Source of the DNA: Blastomussa wellsi
Taxonomy: Eukaryota; Cnidaria; Anthozoa; Scleractinia; Plerogyridae
Reading direction: 5' to 3'
Length of the DNA stretch: 64,000 nucleotides
NCBI GenBank assembly: GCA_947652115.1
Contig: OX393572.1
Span: 11,977,923 to 12,041,922, forward strand
Each line of letters opens with the position of its first letter. Position 1 is the stretch's first letter. The notes below the pieces were generated by a model. The model was not told the origin of the DNA, made no database searches, and was given only the letters and a program-made list of their open reading frames with translations. This document shows positions 22,901-36,600 of the stretch, in pieces. Position numbers and translations under genes: made by a program.

Positions 22901-25900
22901 ATCCGCTGACGTATCTAACAAAGAGAAATGGAAGCATTTAGTCCCTTTTACTCTTCACAGAGACCAAAATGTAGTTTCGCCTTACAGTATCACTACATTG
23001 TCAAGCAGTTAGGTGATGAGAATAAACCAATTCATCAACTAGGGGAGATCGTCTTGATGCAGCTCCAAATCCCCATAACAAAGATACAAAGAAATGAATA
23101 GTATGTAGTGAGGAGAATTTAACAGTCCGGATAAGGTTTGTCGCAAAATTCGTGTTGCACCGGCTTAAAATTATCAGGACATACGCTCCTCCAATGAGAA
23201 AGTGCACACAAACTTAAAAGTCATTATCTTAAACTCTTTACCTTGATGGCCGACCGCCACGTTCTCTCTCTTCCTCACTTTAATGAACACATGAAAAAGA
23301 AATCATAGGAGTTCAATTCAAGAAAAAAATAAACATAAGGTGGTAACATGGGAGATGTACACTGAAAGAGAAACTATGCTGCCAAAGCAAGGTTACAGTA
23401 ATCGCGAGAAATATATATAAATTTTTATCTAGTATTCTTATAACTATAGGTTTTATAGTATTATTATTGTTTGTATTTTTTGAACTCACATAATCCAGTC
23501 TTGTGACTGTCAGGTGAAGTTTTTTAATAAACGATTTTTCTTCTTTTTTCTTCAAATTAAACGCGCCGTACTCTTCAGCTTGCTAAAGTTGATCTTTCTG
23601 TTGGTTTCTAACTTCTCAGCCAATCACAGGGCTAGCAAACGCACATGGAAACGTTCAGCAAGGGGCCAATTTGAATCCGCATCTCAATGGCTAACCTGGA
23701 TTTTGAGTGGTCAAGCCATGAATGGAGAAAAAACATTTGACGGAAAAATTCTTGAAAATCCTGAAGCTGTTATTATTGATCATAATAAAAGCATTTTTGG
23801 GGGTTGGAATTCTGACTCTAAAAACCGTCTGAGCTGCTTTTATTCCAGGTAAAGATGTTTCCGAGTCACATGACGTATGTTAATCGTGTCGCGCCGACGA
23901 CAAATCTTTCGGAGGGTGCGCGATGTTCCTAATTGGTCAATAAAACTCGGAAATTCTTCGGGTGCATTACGAACAAACGGAGTTTGTTTGCCAAAACTGG
24001 GCAGTTACTTTACTGCAAATCCCCAGATGTAAAAAATGTTTGACGTTTTCTGCTTATCGATGCGTTAACAAGGAAGTCTACTCACCGCATCTTTTCCTCG
24101 TCCACGACGCCAACTGACGGAAGAGATGGTAATGTTTTCCCTTCAATCTTTGCTTTAGAACCATGTTCAAGTAGCCCTGACAATTAACGAAAATGAATGA
24201 TATTTTCTTGATGTACGGTCATATTCTCAGAACGTATGTTAGAAGAAACATAACGCAATCGGGAAAGAGAATTTTTCTCATTACCTTTCTTTGATGCGAG
24301 AAACAAAGCAGCGCCTACACCTTTTCCAACCAAAGGTTCAGCATCCAGAATATTACTTTCTGTCTCCTTAAAGTAATGCCAACGAAATGAGAAATTTGAT
24401 AAATAAAAAGTAAAATATTTAAGTTGAGTTTTCCAGTAGTTGAGTAATGCTTCTCATTCCGGATAGGATGTTACTTAGATGTGCGTGGTTCGTAAATTTC
24501 TAGGACTTTCTATGCACACAAAATCAATTTTCAAGCACTTGATCTTGTTGCTCCGAAAGTCGAGTCAACCTTGTAAGACAACATTTTTGGATGCTAAGAT
24601 TACAGGCATTACGCACTATTTGAATATTAGTTTTGGTTCAACAATCATGCGTTAACCTGAGCAGTCTTTCAAAGCAACCTAACTTTGCAGTTACGAGTAG
24701 TTGTTTTTCACTGTCTTTTTGTTGGAAGTAAAAATTTCATGTCTAGCAAAAAGCGCGGGAAAAAATGCAACCGGAGAAAGGCGCGGAAAAACATACAACT
24801 GGAGAAAAGCGCGGGAAAACGTGCAATCGGTCAAAAGCGCGGGAAAATATACAACTGGAGAAAAGCGCGGGGAAAATGCAACCGGAGAAAGGCGCGGAAA
24901 AACATGCAACTGGAGAAAAGCGCGGGAAAACGTGCAATCGGTCAAAAGCGCGGGAAAATATACAACTGGAGAACTTGAAATCGCGGGAGAGAAGCGCTCG
25001 ATAACGTGCAACTTCTGAAAAGCACGGAAAATCGAAAAGATGAACAAACGGAATAAACACACTGAAGAGACAAATTACCATTATCAGTCACGTATACAAA
25101 CAACAAACCTCTTCTCGTTCTTTTTTCATCTTCTCGTCTTGTGTTTTTACCCATTCCCAACCTCCCTGTGGCTCGGTTTCTTCCTCTCTTTCAACATCCA
25201 TGTGCCACTACAAATAAATGACCACAAGCAAATAAGAACGACTACAGATTATTTAATAAGCCCAAATATGGACGCAGTTTGATTGGTTGCGACCTACAAT
25301 AAATATAAGCCTGGTTCACACTAGCAACATAACGACATGGCCACAACGACATAAAGAAAAGATCAATCTTTTCCTTACGTCGTTATGTTCATGTAGCTTT
25401 ATGTCATTATGTTCCTACTATGTCGTTATGTTGTGTTGTCCACACTGGTGACATAAAACATAAATATAAGCTAGGTCTTTTTGCATTTGCGTGACCTTGT
25501 TGTTATGTCGGCCTTATGACGCTTGTGTGAACAGGACACAAGCACTGATGACTGCATATTTTGTTTCTTTATTATCAACAGATAGATACTCAGATAGATT
25601 CTATGTTGCCGTGTGTCTGTTCTCGTATGTTATGTTGTCGTATGTCCCAAGAGCCCTTCGTTTTTCGTGCCAAGGCCCTGCCGGCTAAGAGAAACGAAAA
25701 GGGCTATGGGGACGAGAATGGTTTGGACCGTTTCATGTGGAAAATTATTGCTGTAGTGAACAGAGGAACATCGATAAAACGAGAAACCATTCACAGGTGA
25801 ATTCTACATTTGCTATACCTCATTCTCATCTTCTTCTTCCTCCTCCATCTGTTCACCAGGTAAATCTAAGGAGAAAAAAAAACAGTACATCGTTCATAAT

Positions 25901-27001
25901 CTGTCTTAATATTCCTCAATTTTGACCATTCTGGTTTCTTTTTGTTTACATTTGCTGTTTGATATGTTAGTAATCTATGTCCATTTGAAGGCACTTTTGT
26001 ACTCAGCAAAGAAATTACTTAATATATCTCGTGGTATTTTGATTTGTGATTTAAACGAAGGCGTACTATGCAGACACAAGCTTATAAGATATGATAATGA
26101 AAAGTTGCGCTCGCAAATCCATGGTTTTTGCGGAGGGAGGAAAACCTGGGAACCCGGAGAAAAAGAGAGCGAGGACAAACACCAACAACAAACTCAACCC
26201 ACATATGACGCCGGGTCCGAGAATCGAACCAGAGTCATATTGGCGGAAGGGGTATGCTCTCAACACAGCACCAACCTTTACAAACTAATTAATACACAAA
26301 ACTACACTCACTCATAGTAGGTAGCTCGCCAAGTGTGCGACAAAACTCAGATGTCGAGTTTAAGATGATGGAATCTGAAATTGATAAGAAATATCATTAA
26401 AACAGTTAATACACGGGGCACTTTTAGCGAGTGTGACCGACATTTCCCGAGGTAAATTTCCCGTGGTAAATATCCATGGATACGTAAAAAAGCGCCCATG
26501 ACATTTAACGTGGTAAGTTGGAAGGGTGTTTTGATTCCCAAGGTAAAAGAGCCAACCACCATTCTCATTAACACGCGAAAACGATCAGAGGTTTTCCTTC
26601 GCTGGTTTCATTCACAGCATTGACGGGCAATATGTTCTTCTTATTACACGACTCAGGTACTCAAAGGGCCAATAACTAAAATCCACCAATGAGATTGCTC
26701 CATTTCAAGTAGAATATTTTCTTAGGGCCTCGTTACATGACTAAAAGCGCTGAGATTTTACCTCGGCTTCCAGAGGAAATCTTCAAAAGGCGTTTGCGAT
26801 TACATAACGAGACTTTTCAGCCACGGCTGGAATTGAATTTTGAAACTTCAGCCCGGGCCGAATGATCCTAAGCGCGCTTCATGCACGTGCACATTTTCCC
26901 GCGCTTTGTGTCGGCTTCGTGTAATCACTTCGAGTTTTGATTGGTTCACTGAATTGTCTCCGTCCATTGTGACTGGCCAAAGTAATTACTTTGGTTAATA
27001 G

Positions 27002-27046
<45 letters not shown>

Positions 27047-30000
27047 GTATAACAATATAATTGTAGCGGACAATTAAGATCACTGATCATTTCACCTGTA
27101 CCTCAGCCAATGTCATCTACTGCATAACTTGCACTCTTTGCAAAAAGTTATACATCGGCGAAACAGGGAGACGATTAGATGACCGATTCTGAGAAAACCT
27201 TCGGGACGTAGAGAAAGACGACAAAAATGCATCTAAACCCGTCGCGAGACACTTCAATCTCCCAAATCATTCTAAGCAACATATGGCAGTCTGCGACCTT
27301 TCCCTTCACCAAGGAAGCACGGAAAGCCGCAAAACTCTAGAACAAAAATTTATTTCTCAAATCGGCACTCTTAATCCTCACGGTATCAACGAACGCCTTT
27401 CATTCAACTAATTAATTCCGTTGTTTTCACGTTACCAGGCACCAGCCAATAGCGAAGCTCCATCTTTCTGTATATAAACCACACACGACCCACAATTCCT
27501 TGATTCGCTCTGACTAAGGGCTAACGCTCGAAACGTCAGCTCACGAATCCCTTTACGGTGGCCAATTCACATTATTAACCCAGTTGATAAAACCAAATTA
27601 TATGATTGCAGAACATACCCTAAGAAGCTCACGTCTATTTCTTTTTTACCATAACAAAACAAAGCCAAAATGATTAAGCGAAGACTTGCTTTCACGAAGT
27701 TCGAGCGAACCTGAAATTCAAAAAACGATTCCGAAAGTTACAGAATCACAAACTTCAAACTACGTGAAGTAACTCAAAACCAAATGTAGAAGCAGAATTC
27801 TACCAACTAACCTTAAGCTTATTTCATTCGGAAATTCTTGAAATCGTGGTGCCTCGGCAGAACGCGGCAAAAAAAAAACGATCCCATTCAACGAGTTTCA
27901 CGCCAAACATTGGCTTTTTCCCTTCGATCCGGATCCATATTCATCTTGAAAACGAATTTAATGATTTCCTCTTTAAAGGAGTCCCTTTGGATGCAATTTG
28001 TTGCTTATTTCTGAGAACTAACAGCACTGAAGACTGTAAACAGTTTGAGCGATTGAGGTTGTTGTTGAAAGTTTTAACAAGCGCGTGTGATGGCGTCATA
28101 CTACGTCATTTTTTATGTTTCGATATACTTTTCGACCGTGAATATTAGCCAATGAGTAAGCGAGAATTTCTGAAGTTATGGTGAAATTTTGGTTTCACGG
28201 TACTCAATTGATCTAATCACCTACTTCCTCTTGGTTTGTTAAATAACATTAGCGAATTCTTTTCCCGCCGAAACACCCGGTGGGTACTCGGCCAGAATAC
28301 CGTTCTTTTTCGATCGCTTCTGCAGTACGTTTCTATCTTTAAAATCTTTTTCAGTCGTTTTTCAAGCTTGCTCGGAACCGTACCGGGAAAATATGGGCCC
28401 TCGGTTTTTTAAGTACGGACCTCGCTACTCTCAAGATCTCGGGCCGATATCCTTCCATCACGGCCCTTGCACTTGGTTAATAAGATGTACTAATAGACCA
28501 TATTCACGATAGCGGCCATGATGGTTTTCATATTGTAATGCAAATTAGCCACGTTGTCTGCCAGGGGGCAAACACTGAAATGATGCCGTTTCTCGGAAAA
28601 TCGGATCGGACGGTCTAAAGCCACATTCGAGAGCCAGGTTATGGAATAATGATTTGATTATAAGGATAGTTTGAAATAGTTACTCGATACCTTGACTTGT
28701 TAACTACGCAAGCCGTTTTCTTTTTTATTAAGTGCCAAATTGCGTTAAACTTACAATATTTAAACAACAAAACAGAAACCAAAGCATGGCTATGAAAAAA
28801 TTATCAGACATGATAAGAAACCAGCTGAAATTTGTCGATTTAGACTTGTTCCCCCTCACAAATCGTGTGCCTAATTTGCATTACAATGTGGAAACAAACA
28901 TGGCGGCTAAAATTAGCTTCCTTAAGGTGGATTTCCACTGTCGCGTGTTTTTTTACGTTCGTTTACGTGCGTAAGAAAATTTAGAGACATTGTATGAACG
29001 ACTAGCGTAAACGTGTACGCAAGTTTTCCATACATCGTCTCTAATTTTATTTACGCACGTAAAAAAAACGCGACAGTGGAAATCCGCCATTACTCAGAAT
29101 ATTACTAGCGTCACGATTCCCGACTCAAGCCACTGGTTAGGCGCACAGTTTGTTATCGGCGTGTAAACTCACCTTTCTTTTCGTTCTCATCTTCATTTTC
29201 CTTCTTTACCACTGTGGCTAGAACCTCCAAAACCTAAAATTTTCACCATATCAGACACGAGTTTGTAAATAACCATATTATCGAATACACACAAAGTTTT
29301 AAATCCCTTTCAATCTCCTCCAATTTAAATCACCCTGGTTCCTTTTCGTTTTATTATTTTTTATGGACTTTGATGTTCTGCTATCTTAGAAAAATGTTAT
29401 GGTGGGGTTTCTTTCAATTTGAAGGCGACTCTGTGTATCACAAGAGGAAACCTAAATATATCTGGGCAAAGTTCCTCTCAAAGAAACTTGGGTGGCTGTG
29501 TGATACACACCTTTTCTGCGCCAGTTGCTGATTTCTTTTGCTTTAGTCGACGAGATCTGAAGTGAGAGGTGAGAAAGCACAGGTTTACGTTACGCTAATT
29601 TAGGTAATTGCGTTACAGAAATAAAATCATGCGGTTCGGTATTGAAAAGAAATGAGCGCAGAAACTATACAAAGACAACTACAATACCAAAAGACACAAA
29701 AGAGGAGAAAACCAACAAGTTGCAACGAGCTTAAATTGATTAAGCAATTGCAGGAAAATGTAGGCAAGTCACCTCTCACCTCTGAACCCCTCCCGATTTC
29801 TAGTTAGCCTCCACTGACCTCCCCCCTCAGAATTGTAAATGCAGCTTGCAAGAAGAGTATATATGCTTTAACGAATGGCTCAAGAGAGAGTTAGGGGATA
29901 CAGAGGGATACTGAGAGCGTTGGCAGGGGTAACATTTCCCATGTTTTGAAGAGAAGGAAGGAGAAAATAGAGCTTTATCAACCTTTCTAATGCCAGTTGT

Positions 30001-31496
30001 AACTCTAGTTGGGCCTCGTCTTCTTCAACTATCGCAGTGGTATCTGTTTCAGCGAAAGGAACATCTGAAAGAGAAAGAAATGTTTGCAAATCTACCTTCC
30101 GTAGAAAACGTGACATTTTGCACAATCACTCGCGCAGTCCATACCTTATGCTCACATGAAAAGTCCACAACCTAAACTAACACCAAATATACAATCCGAA
30201 GGAAGCGCACTATTTGCGAAAAATTACGAAGATTTCTCGAAGTTTAATCAAAGTTTACGAACATTTCCAGGCAACTCGGAAGATTTGCAAAACTCCTCTG
30301 AATTTTGCTAAAGGTAGTTTGTAATAACCTGGTGAGATTAATATATAGATCTGATAGATTAATCACAAACCTTCGTCTTCAGGTTCCAGTGGATCAAGCT
30401 CCATCATCTCGTCTGCTTGTTCTCTGTCATGTCTCTTTGGTGCATTCTTTAAAATCGACTTCACGCTACTGTTAAAGACAACGAAGTAAAACTGTCAAAT
30501 CCAGAGCAGTTGCTAAGAGATTGCTAAAGGCCGTATTTTGTTGCAAGCGATTTTGAAACGTTCGGTAATGTTAATGGCGAATTACATTCGGTAACAACTT
30601 CTTTGAAAAAGAAGCTTCCATTGCGCAACAGTCCCAAAAAGTCTTAAAATACCTAAAACTCTGAGGAATTAGGGCGAAGATCTGCTATTTTGACAAATTA
30701 GAGACAACATAGTATTCTCTATAATCCTCTGTTTGTGAATGCTGTTTTCATTTATACTGCAGAAAGTCTGAAAATATGGACGTTTCTTACATCATAACTC
30801 ATAAGATAATGCAAATTTCACAAAAACCATACGAAGCATTAAGCACGTCAACGGTTTTTTACTCTATTGGAACTGATTGAAATTTTAAATTCTTTATACA
30901 TCTTCAGTCTTGAGGCTTCTTTCTATTCTGGTCACGTGACTTGTAAACTAAGGACGTGATTTGAATCTTTTGAAGGACTCCTCAGTTACACAAACCTGCA
31001 CAAAACTCTTTTCCGTAGGAGGTCTAGTTTCCAAAATCTGACGGTTAGATATCTTCCTTAGTAACAAACTGGTAGTTAAGAAGGTCCCCCTTGAGCTAGT
31101 CATAGCTCTCTTAAGGGGGACAGATCCCCTAACTTCAAAACGGTTGCTATGGAAGGCATATAACTATCATATCTTGGGTTCCTTTTCAATCCCGGGATTA
31201 GTTTTTTGTCATGCTTGTTCTATTGGAGGCTGCTTTCACTTTTGGCAGTTGTGAAGTCACGTGACCAGAACACAGAAATGCTAAAATCTCGCACAGCTTA
31301 CACCCATTTCGGGTGAAACCAAAGCTAACAGTTCGAGAGCATTCAGATGCAAACTCTGCAGTATGGGGAGTCAAGTTTCTTGCCTACGAAGAAACGTTTA
31401 TGATGACAAACGTCAACGCCACATCATCTAACACTCAGTGTTAAAGGGCCGTAGTCAGCCAAGCCTTAATTACTGTTTACATGTGAACGTTTCAGT

Positions 31497-31536
<40 letters not shown>

Positions 31537-33571
31537 TAGCCAGCACCCCTATCATCGTAAATTCATTTTCTTTTCTAACCATGGGGTGAAAAAAAGTTGT
31601 TGTTGTATTATATTTTGCGGGGAGCGTGTCGAAAAAAAGGAGATCACCGCGAAAGTTGCAGTAACACAACTTACAGCACTGCAATAAGATTGCACTTCAA
31701 ATACAATTCCCATAATTTCGATGGCATCAAAAATGGCGGAGGCTAACTCGGGCCAAGTGCTTACCGTGATCCTCGATCGCTGTTTAAATCTTCTTGTCCT
31801 GGTAATGTCGCAAGATCATCAGCCTAGGGTGAATTACATGTGCATGAATACTGGAAACACTTAACCAGGCGTTTTGATGTCAAAGATCTTTGTCTTGATA
31901 CCCCCCAACCCCTTACCCTCTATGTCATGTTCATTTTTATCTATCTAACCATGTGTCAGTGACAACAATGACAAAATGTATTGGGGCAGGTGGGGGAAGA
32001 GGCCCGTAAAAGTATTGAATGATAATAACTTTTCAAGAAAAGATTTGTTATTGCCCAAGGTCAGTGCTTGTTAATTACTTCACCGAATTCTTCTAAATCC
32101 AGAAACCAGTTTTTACTTCTTCAAAATTTTGAGTGAGTTAGCGAGAAGTTGATAAATTTGTTTGAACTTCTTGTCTTCCCAAAGGCATTCATCGTCAAGC
32201 TATCAAAACAGAATAATTATTTTGCATGACTTGTATGTACATTGTGTGTGAGTGTGTTTTGTGGTTTTCTTACCATAACAACGTGAAGAAACCTACTGCA
32301 TAAGCCAGTAACACGTCTCAAGATTAGCCCAGTCCCAAGGTTCAACAAAATTTCTAACATTTTAATTCAATCAACAGTCCAATGCATAATACATTAAGAA
32401 GATTTTGGCTTTTATAAACATTACCACCGAAAAATAAAAACACTAAGCGAAAGGAAAGAGCATTGTTAACATTGAGCAACATTGAAATGGATGGTACACA
32501 AGTACAGTTATACCTAAAAAGGCCCATTAATGTGTGGGAAAACTAAACAGCACCACACGGAAGTACAGTGTACCATTTTTATTTACACTTATGTACATGT
32601 AACAATTACCTTGAGCGCTTCTCTTTTCTTAATTTTTCTCCTTTTCTTCGGTTTCTTAAATTTTACCTGTCCAAAAGGCGAAAAAAAGTTATCAGTGCTA
32701 TTGATGTAATGGTTCTGTATTGGCACACCTCTCACAAACATAATGTATTTCTCTTAGAAACTTTTTCAATGAGACAGGGGTGACAACTCTAACAAACAGT
32801 GTTTGAGCAAAATGAAATTAATTCTGTGATGCGTCACACAGAATTTATTACAAAACTCCTTTGTGTCAAATACATGTATGTTTTGATCACAAATGAATGA
32901 GCAGCAAACTCGTCCCGAAAATTTGGAATAATTATCGTCCCAACTCTTTTGGAGACATTCTTAAAATACTGACAGAGATGAATCTGCCATTAAATGCACC
33001 TGTTCCAAACACTTTTAAAAATGCCCTTCCATATACACGTTGGATGAAATTCTCCTTTCCTCTTATAGCCTATCTATAAGGTCCCCTTTACGGTATCCCT
33101 TCCCCATAGAAAGATGTTATAAAGCAATCCTTACCATTTCTTCCTGGGTGTAGTATTCGGCAGCCAACTGAGGCTTTGCCATTTCTAGCGACACCTGTAA
33201 AACAAGTTGAAAACGAGGTATAGTTTGGGTACTATCAATTATCAAAGAAGTGGAATTACTGGTAGGTCATCACAACATTGTGTCTCTGTACAGCTAACAG
33301 GGTACAAGGCTATACATCATGTATTTCAAATTTTCAAATTGGAATGTTTCTTCCCCAAAGTGTCACAGTGTCAAAAATTTCAACTAAAAAATAAATTTGT
33401 ATTGTTTTCAGGTTTTAGCAGCCAAAGGGAATTCAGCAGTGAATAATGAAGACCATGGTGCAATAAAGACCGATAATGCTGGTGATGATGATGATGATGA
33501 TGATGATGATTTACAGTTGGTGGGTATTTAACAATTATTCCTCGAGCCAGATTGGGCTCTGAGTGAGAGGT

Positions 33572-33604
<33 letters not shown>

Positions 33605-36600
33605 GAAAGCATAGAAAGTATAGATTTATCCAATAATGAGCTCAAATACTCGTCCGAAACTTCAGCCAAACGCAATTCATCCGCCATTGTTTTGGTTTTC
33701 AAAGTCGGCGCTTTCGCTACTAGTGGGCTATAACATATAGCCTGGTAGTAGCTCAACCAATCAGAACGCAGCATTGATAATAGACCACCAGTTGGATTTT
33801 ACTAAAACAAAATACTCAATGACTGGCCCCATGAGAACAAGTGAGTTCTGTTTTAACCTTGGTGCTCCCTTAGCTTCATCTTGGGGAACAATGAGGGATG
33901 AAGGAAAACAAAAAACCATTGCTTTCAAGGGGCCAGTCAGTAAGTGCTTGTGGGTTTGGCAGGAAATAAAAATATCAAAGTCAACTTAATTTTTAACGAT
34001 AAAAAGCTGCGATAAAATATTTCTTAAAAGCATATTAAGAAAGTTTAAAAACGACGACGTTTCGACCTTGAGCTAACGTCATTATCAAGTCAAAGTGATA
34101 ATGATGGGAAAAAATATAAATACTAAATAAGACAATAAGACAATCATATGAGAAGTGTTGGAATGTTCTTTCAAGCAAAAAGTTTCGCACGGATGGAATC
34201 AGTTTGCGTGTTTAAACTTGGATCACGTTCCTTGATAAAAAGCATCTCATAGACGAGACAATCAAATTTCCCTTGACACTTTTGGAGTATGTGAAACTGG
34301 CTTTCTTTGAGGAGGCTTGTATCCCCATGGGCTTCCAAGAAATGTTTTCCAAACACTGAGTTTTTATGTTCAACAATACGCTGGTGGAGGTGTCGGGCTG
34401 TGTAGCCAACATAATCTGCATCGCACAGATCACATGAAAAGGAATAAACAATGCATTGTTGATTTACGATTGAAGGCTTGATTTTGCAGCTAATTTTGGT
34501 TGCTTAAAACAAATCTAGTAAGAAATGCAATAAATTATAAACATTAATAAATTAAGTTCTGTTTCCACATACCATCTGAGCTTTCAATTTGGCTTGTATC
34601 TGTTTAGAAGGATTGAGAATAATAACTTCAAAATTAATATTATCTTAAAACCTTAATTCAAGACACTAACCAAAACAAATCATAAATACAGTAAATTGTT
34701 ATTACCTTTTTCACTTCATCTTCTTTTGATGTATCATATTTTCCTCCTGAACCTAAACAAAAATTCTTTTTTAAAACTCTTAATTAAAAAAAAAATAAAA
34801 AGGACTGTTTCTAACCCTGCCAAGCCTTCCTGGAATTTGAAACAAAACTTTGTAAATTTCGTCTAACTTAGTAAATTTCAATAGGAGTAAATAATTGTAT
34901 CAAGAAAGGTTTTGATTAGCCTCTAGCACACTAGTTTGTGTGGTGCTGATGCTGAGAATGGAGCTTTATGAAAACAATGACATCCCAAAATCAAATTTAA
35001 GTGGGCTGAAATAATGTGTATAACCTACCATGCAACTCAAATTCAAATTAGTGTTAACATTTTCAGTTTAGCTGGATTAGTGCAGGCAGGGCCTTACTGT
35101 AGATAACAAATACACTAAAAGCTATTATTTTACAACAATACGTACCAAGAACAAAAGACTGCTTTTGCTCTCCTTCAATTTCTTGGTCATACTTTTGTAA
35201 AAGTCCCCTTTGTTTGACCTTTTGAAATAAAAAAATTATAAATAATTTCTCAATAAATCCTTCCAACCAGTCTGATTCATTTTCTCACATGGGAACTCCA
35301 TGCTAAAGTTAAAATAAGAAATATGAAACAGCGAGCACAATGAATTACAGTTTGCATGTTGACGTGACATGTGTTATTGTCATTGGTGCTACATAGCAAC
35401 ATACAAGTTCAGTGTTCAATTATCAGTTGAATTTTTTGCCAATCCCAATTACCTTAGGCACCTGTTAGGAGACAGACATTCAAATAAAGGGTTCAAAAGG
35501 TCATGTCTATGCATTGTGAAGGGTAGACTTTGATCCACTTTCAGATTTGTTGGTGGTCGTCAGAATTATCATTGACAGGAGTGAAAATTTTTAATCGTTG
35601 GAGTTGCCATGGAAGATGTGGTAACACTGAGGTATTATACACTCCTCTTACCTGGCCATACTCATCCACTTCTGGCTCGTCATATGGTCTGTAATCTGGT
35701 TTTCTTTTCCTTAGCTCAATGTTTTTATCTCCCTGTGACGAGAGAGTAAAGGTTTAAAAATAGAAAGACCATGACTATGGATTTACACAACTATATAAGA
35801 GAACCTACATGAAGATAAGTTGTCAAATCTCAAACTCGTTTTATTCAAAATGTATTTACTGTACCTGCGTTGATAGAGAAACTATCAGAGGTGTGTTTCA
35901 GACAAGAACACAACACAGTAACCTGGCCAGGGCTCAATCTGGAGTTGTGCGTAGCACATTGCACATTTGTGTACATGAAAATAATATGCCACTTAACACC
36001 TCACATAGCCATAGTTTTCAAGCTATTTCACTTTGTGTTTTTTTGAATGCTCGTTATATTCTGTATAATTAGGGGCAACTTCAACTCAAACAGTCCCGTC
36101 CGACTCAGTAATTTAGCAAATATTTAGCTGAGGTCACAGGTCTTCACCATTTCTTTAACCCTGTGAATATTTTTTTTCTGACACTTGGCAGATCATGAGC
36201 TGTAATTTGCCATATGTTTTGCTACTCACTGTCTTTGATAGTACTGTTTTTCTGTTTCATTTCTATTGCTTAAGCTCTCTAAATTGATTCTATTTGATTG
36301 AGTGAAATTCTTGAATTAAAGCTATAATTTATGCCAAATTTAATCTCGAACAGCAGGATACTGGAGCACGATTAGCGACGCCGTTTCGCAGACCTCACTT
36401 TTCCTCTTTAGGAAATAGGAGACGGCTGCATGCAGGCTACACCTCACACTGCGTGTACTTATTAAAGGGACACTGTCACGCCTGATTATAGAAATTTTTA
36501 TGTTCTAATTTCCATATTATTGTGCCAAATGCCACCAAAAACACGAATACATTTGATAAAAAAGATTCTACAGAACAAGATAGAACAGGTATTTTGAGGA

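Larger units (their letters stand above)
19931..25865 (-). other. SART1: SART1 exons 23-31
   Basis: Exon 23 25819-25865 (acidic GEQMEEEEEDENE); 24 25109-25207 (MDVEREEETEPQGGWEWVK); 25 24285-24366 (DAEPLVGKGVGAALFLASKK); 26 24086-24176; 27 23242-23277; 28 22818-22914 (YKPEIKLEYFDDNGRPLTPK); 29 20804-20893; 30 20098-20222; 31 19931-19970 (SNASVHQRYTKT and stop). Exon 31 is the least certain: its donor (CAGG/GTGGGT) and acceptor (TACCCAG/ATCT) are acceptable and the length matches family C-termini, but reading through exon 30 gives a different tail with a stop at 19965. Confidence 0.85.
26312..32666 (-). other. SART1: SART1 exons 16-22
   Basis: Exon 16 32610-32666 (VKFKKPKKRRKIKKRE, a basic block suited to nuclear import); 17 31765-31823 (ADDLATLPGQEDLNSDRGS); 18 30371-30468; 19 29983-30064; 20 29511-29556 (RRLKQKKSATGAEK); 21 29173-29233 (VLATVVKKENEDENEKK); 22 26312-26374 (ILNSTSEFCRTLGELPT). 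Exon 20 was found because exons 19 and 21 do not join in frame; its inclusion restores the phase and the family sequence. Confidence 0.9.

Noticed and set aside
24685..25081. Several ORFs of 79-123 codons on both strands
   Set aside because: All are translations of the 28-bp minisatellite; the amino-acid repeats follow the DNA period.
33207..33446. 79-codon plus ORF within SART1 intron 14
   Set aside because: No similarity, no splice support, and opposite to the gene; chance ORF.
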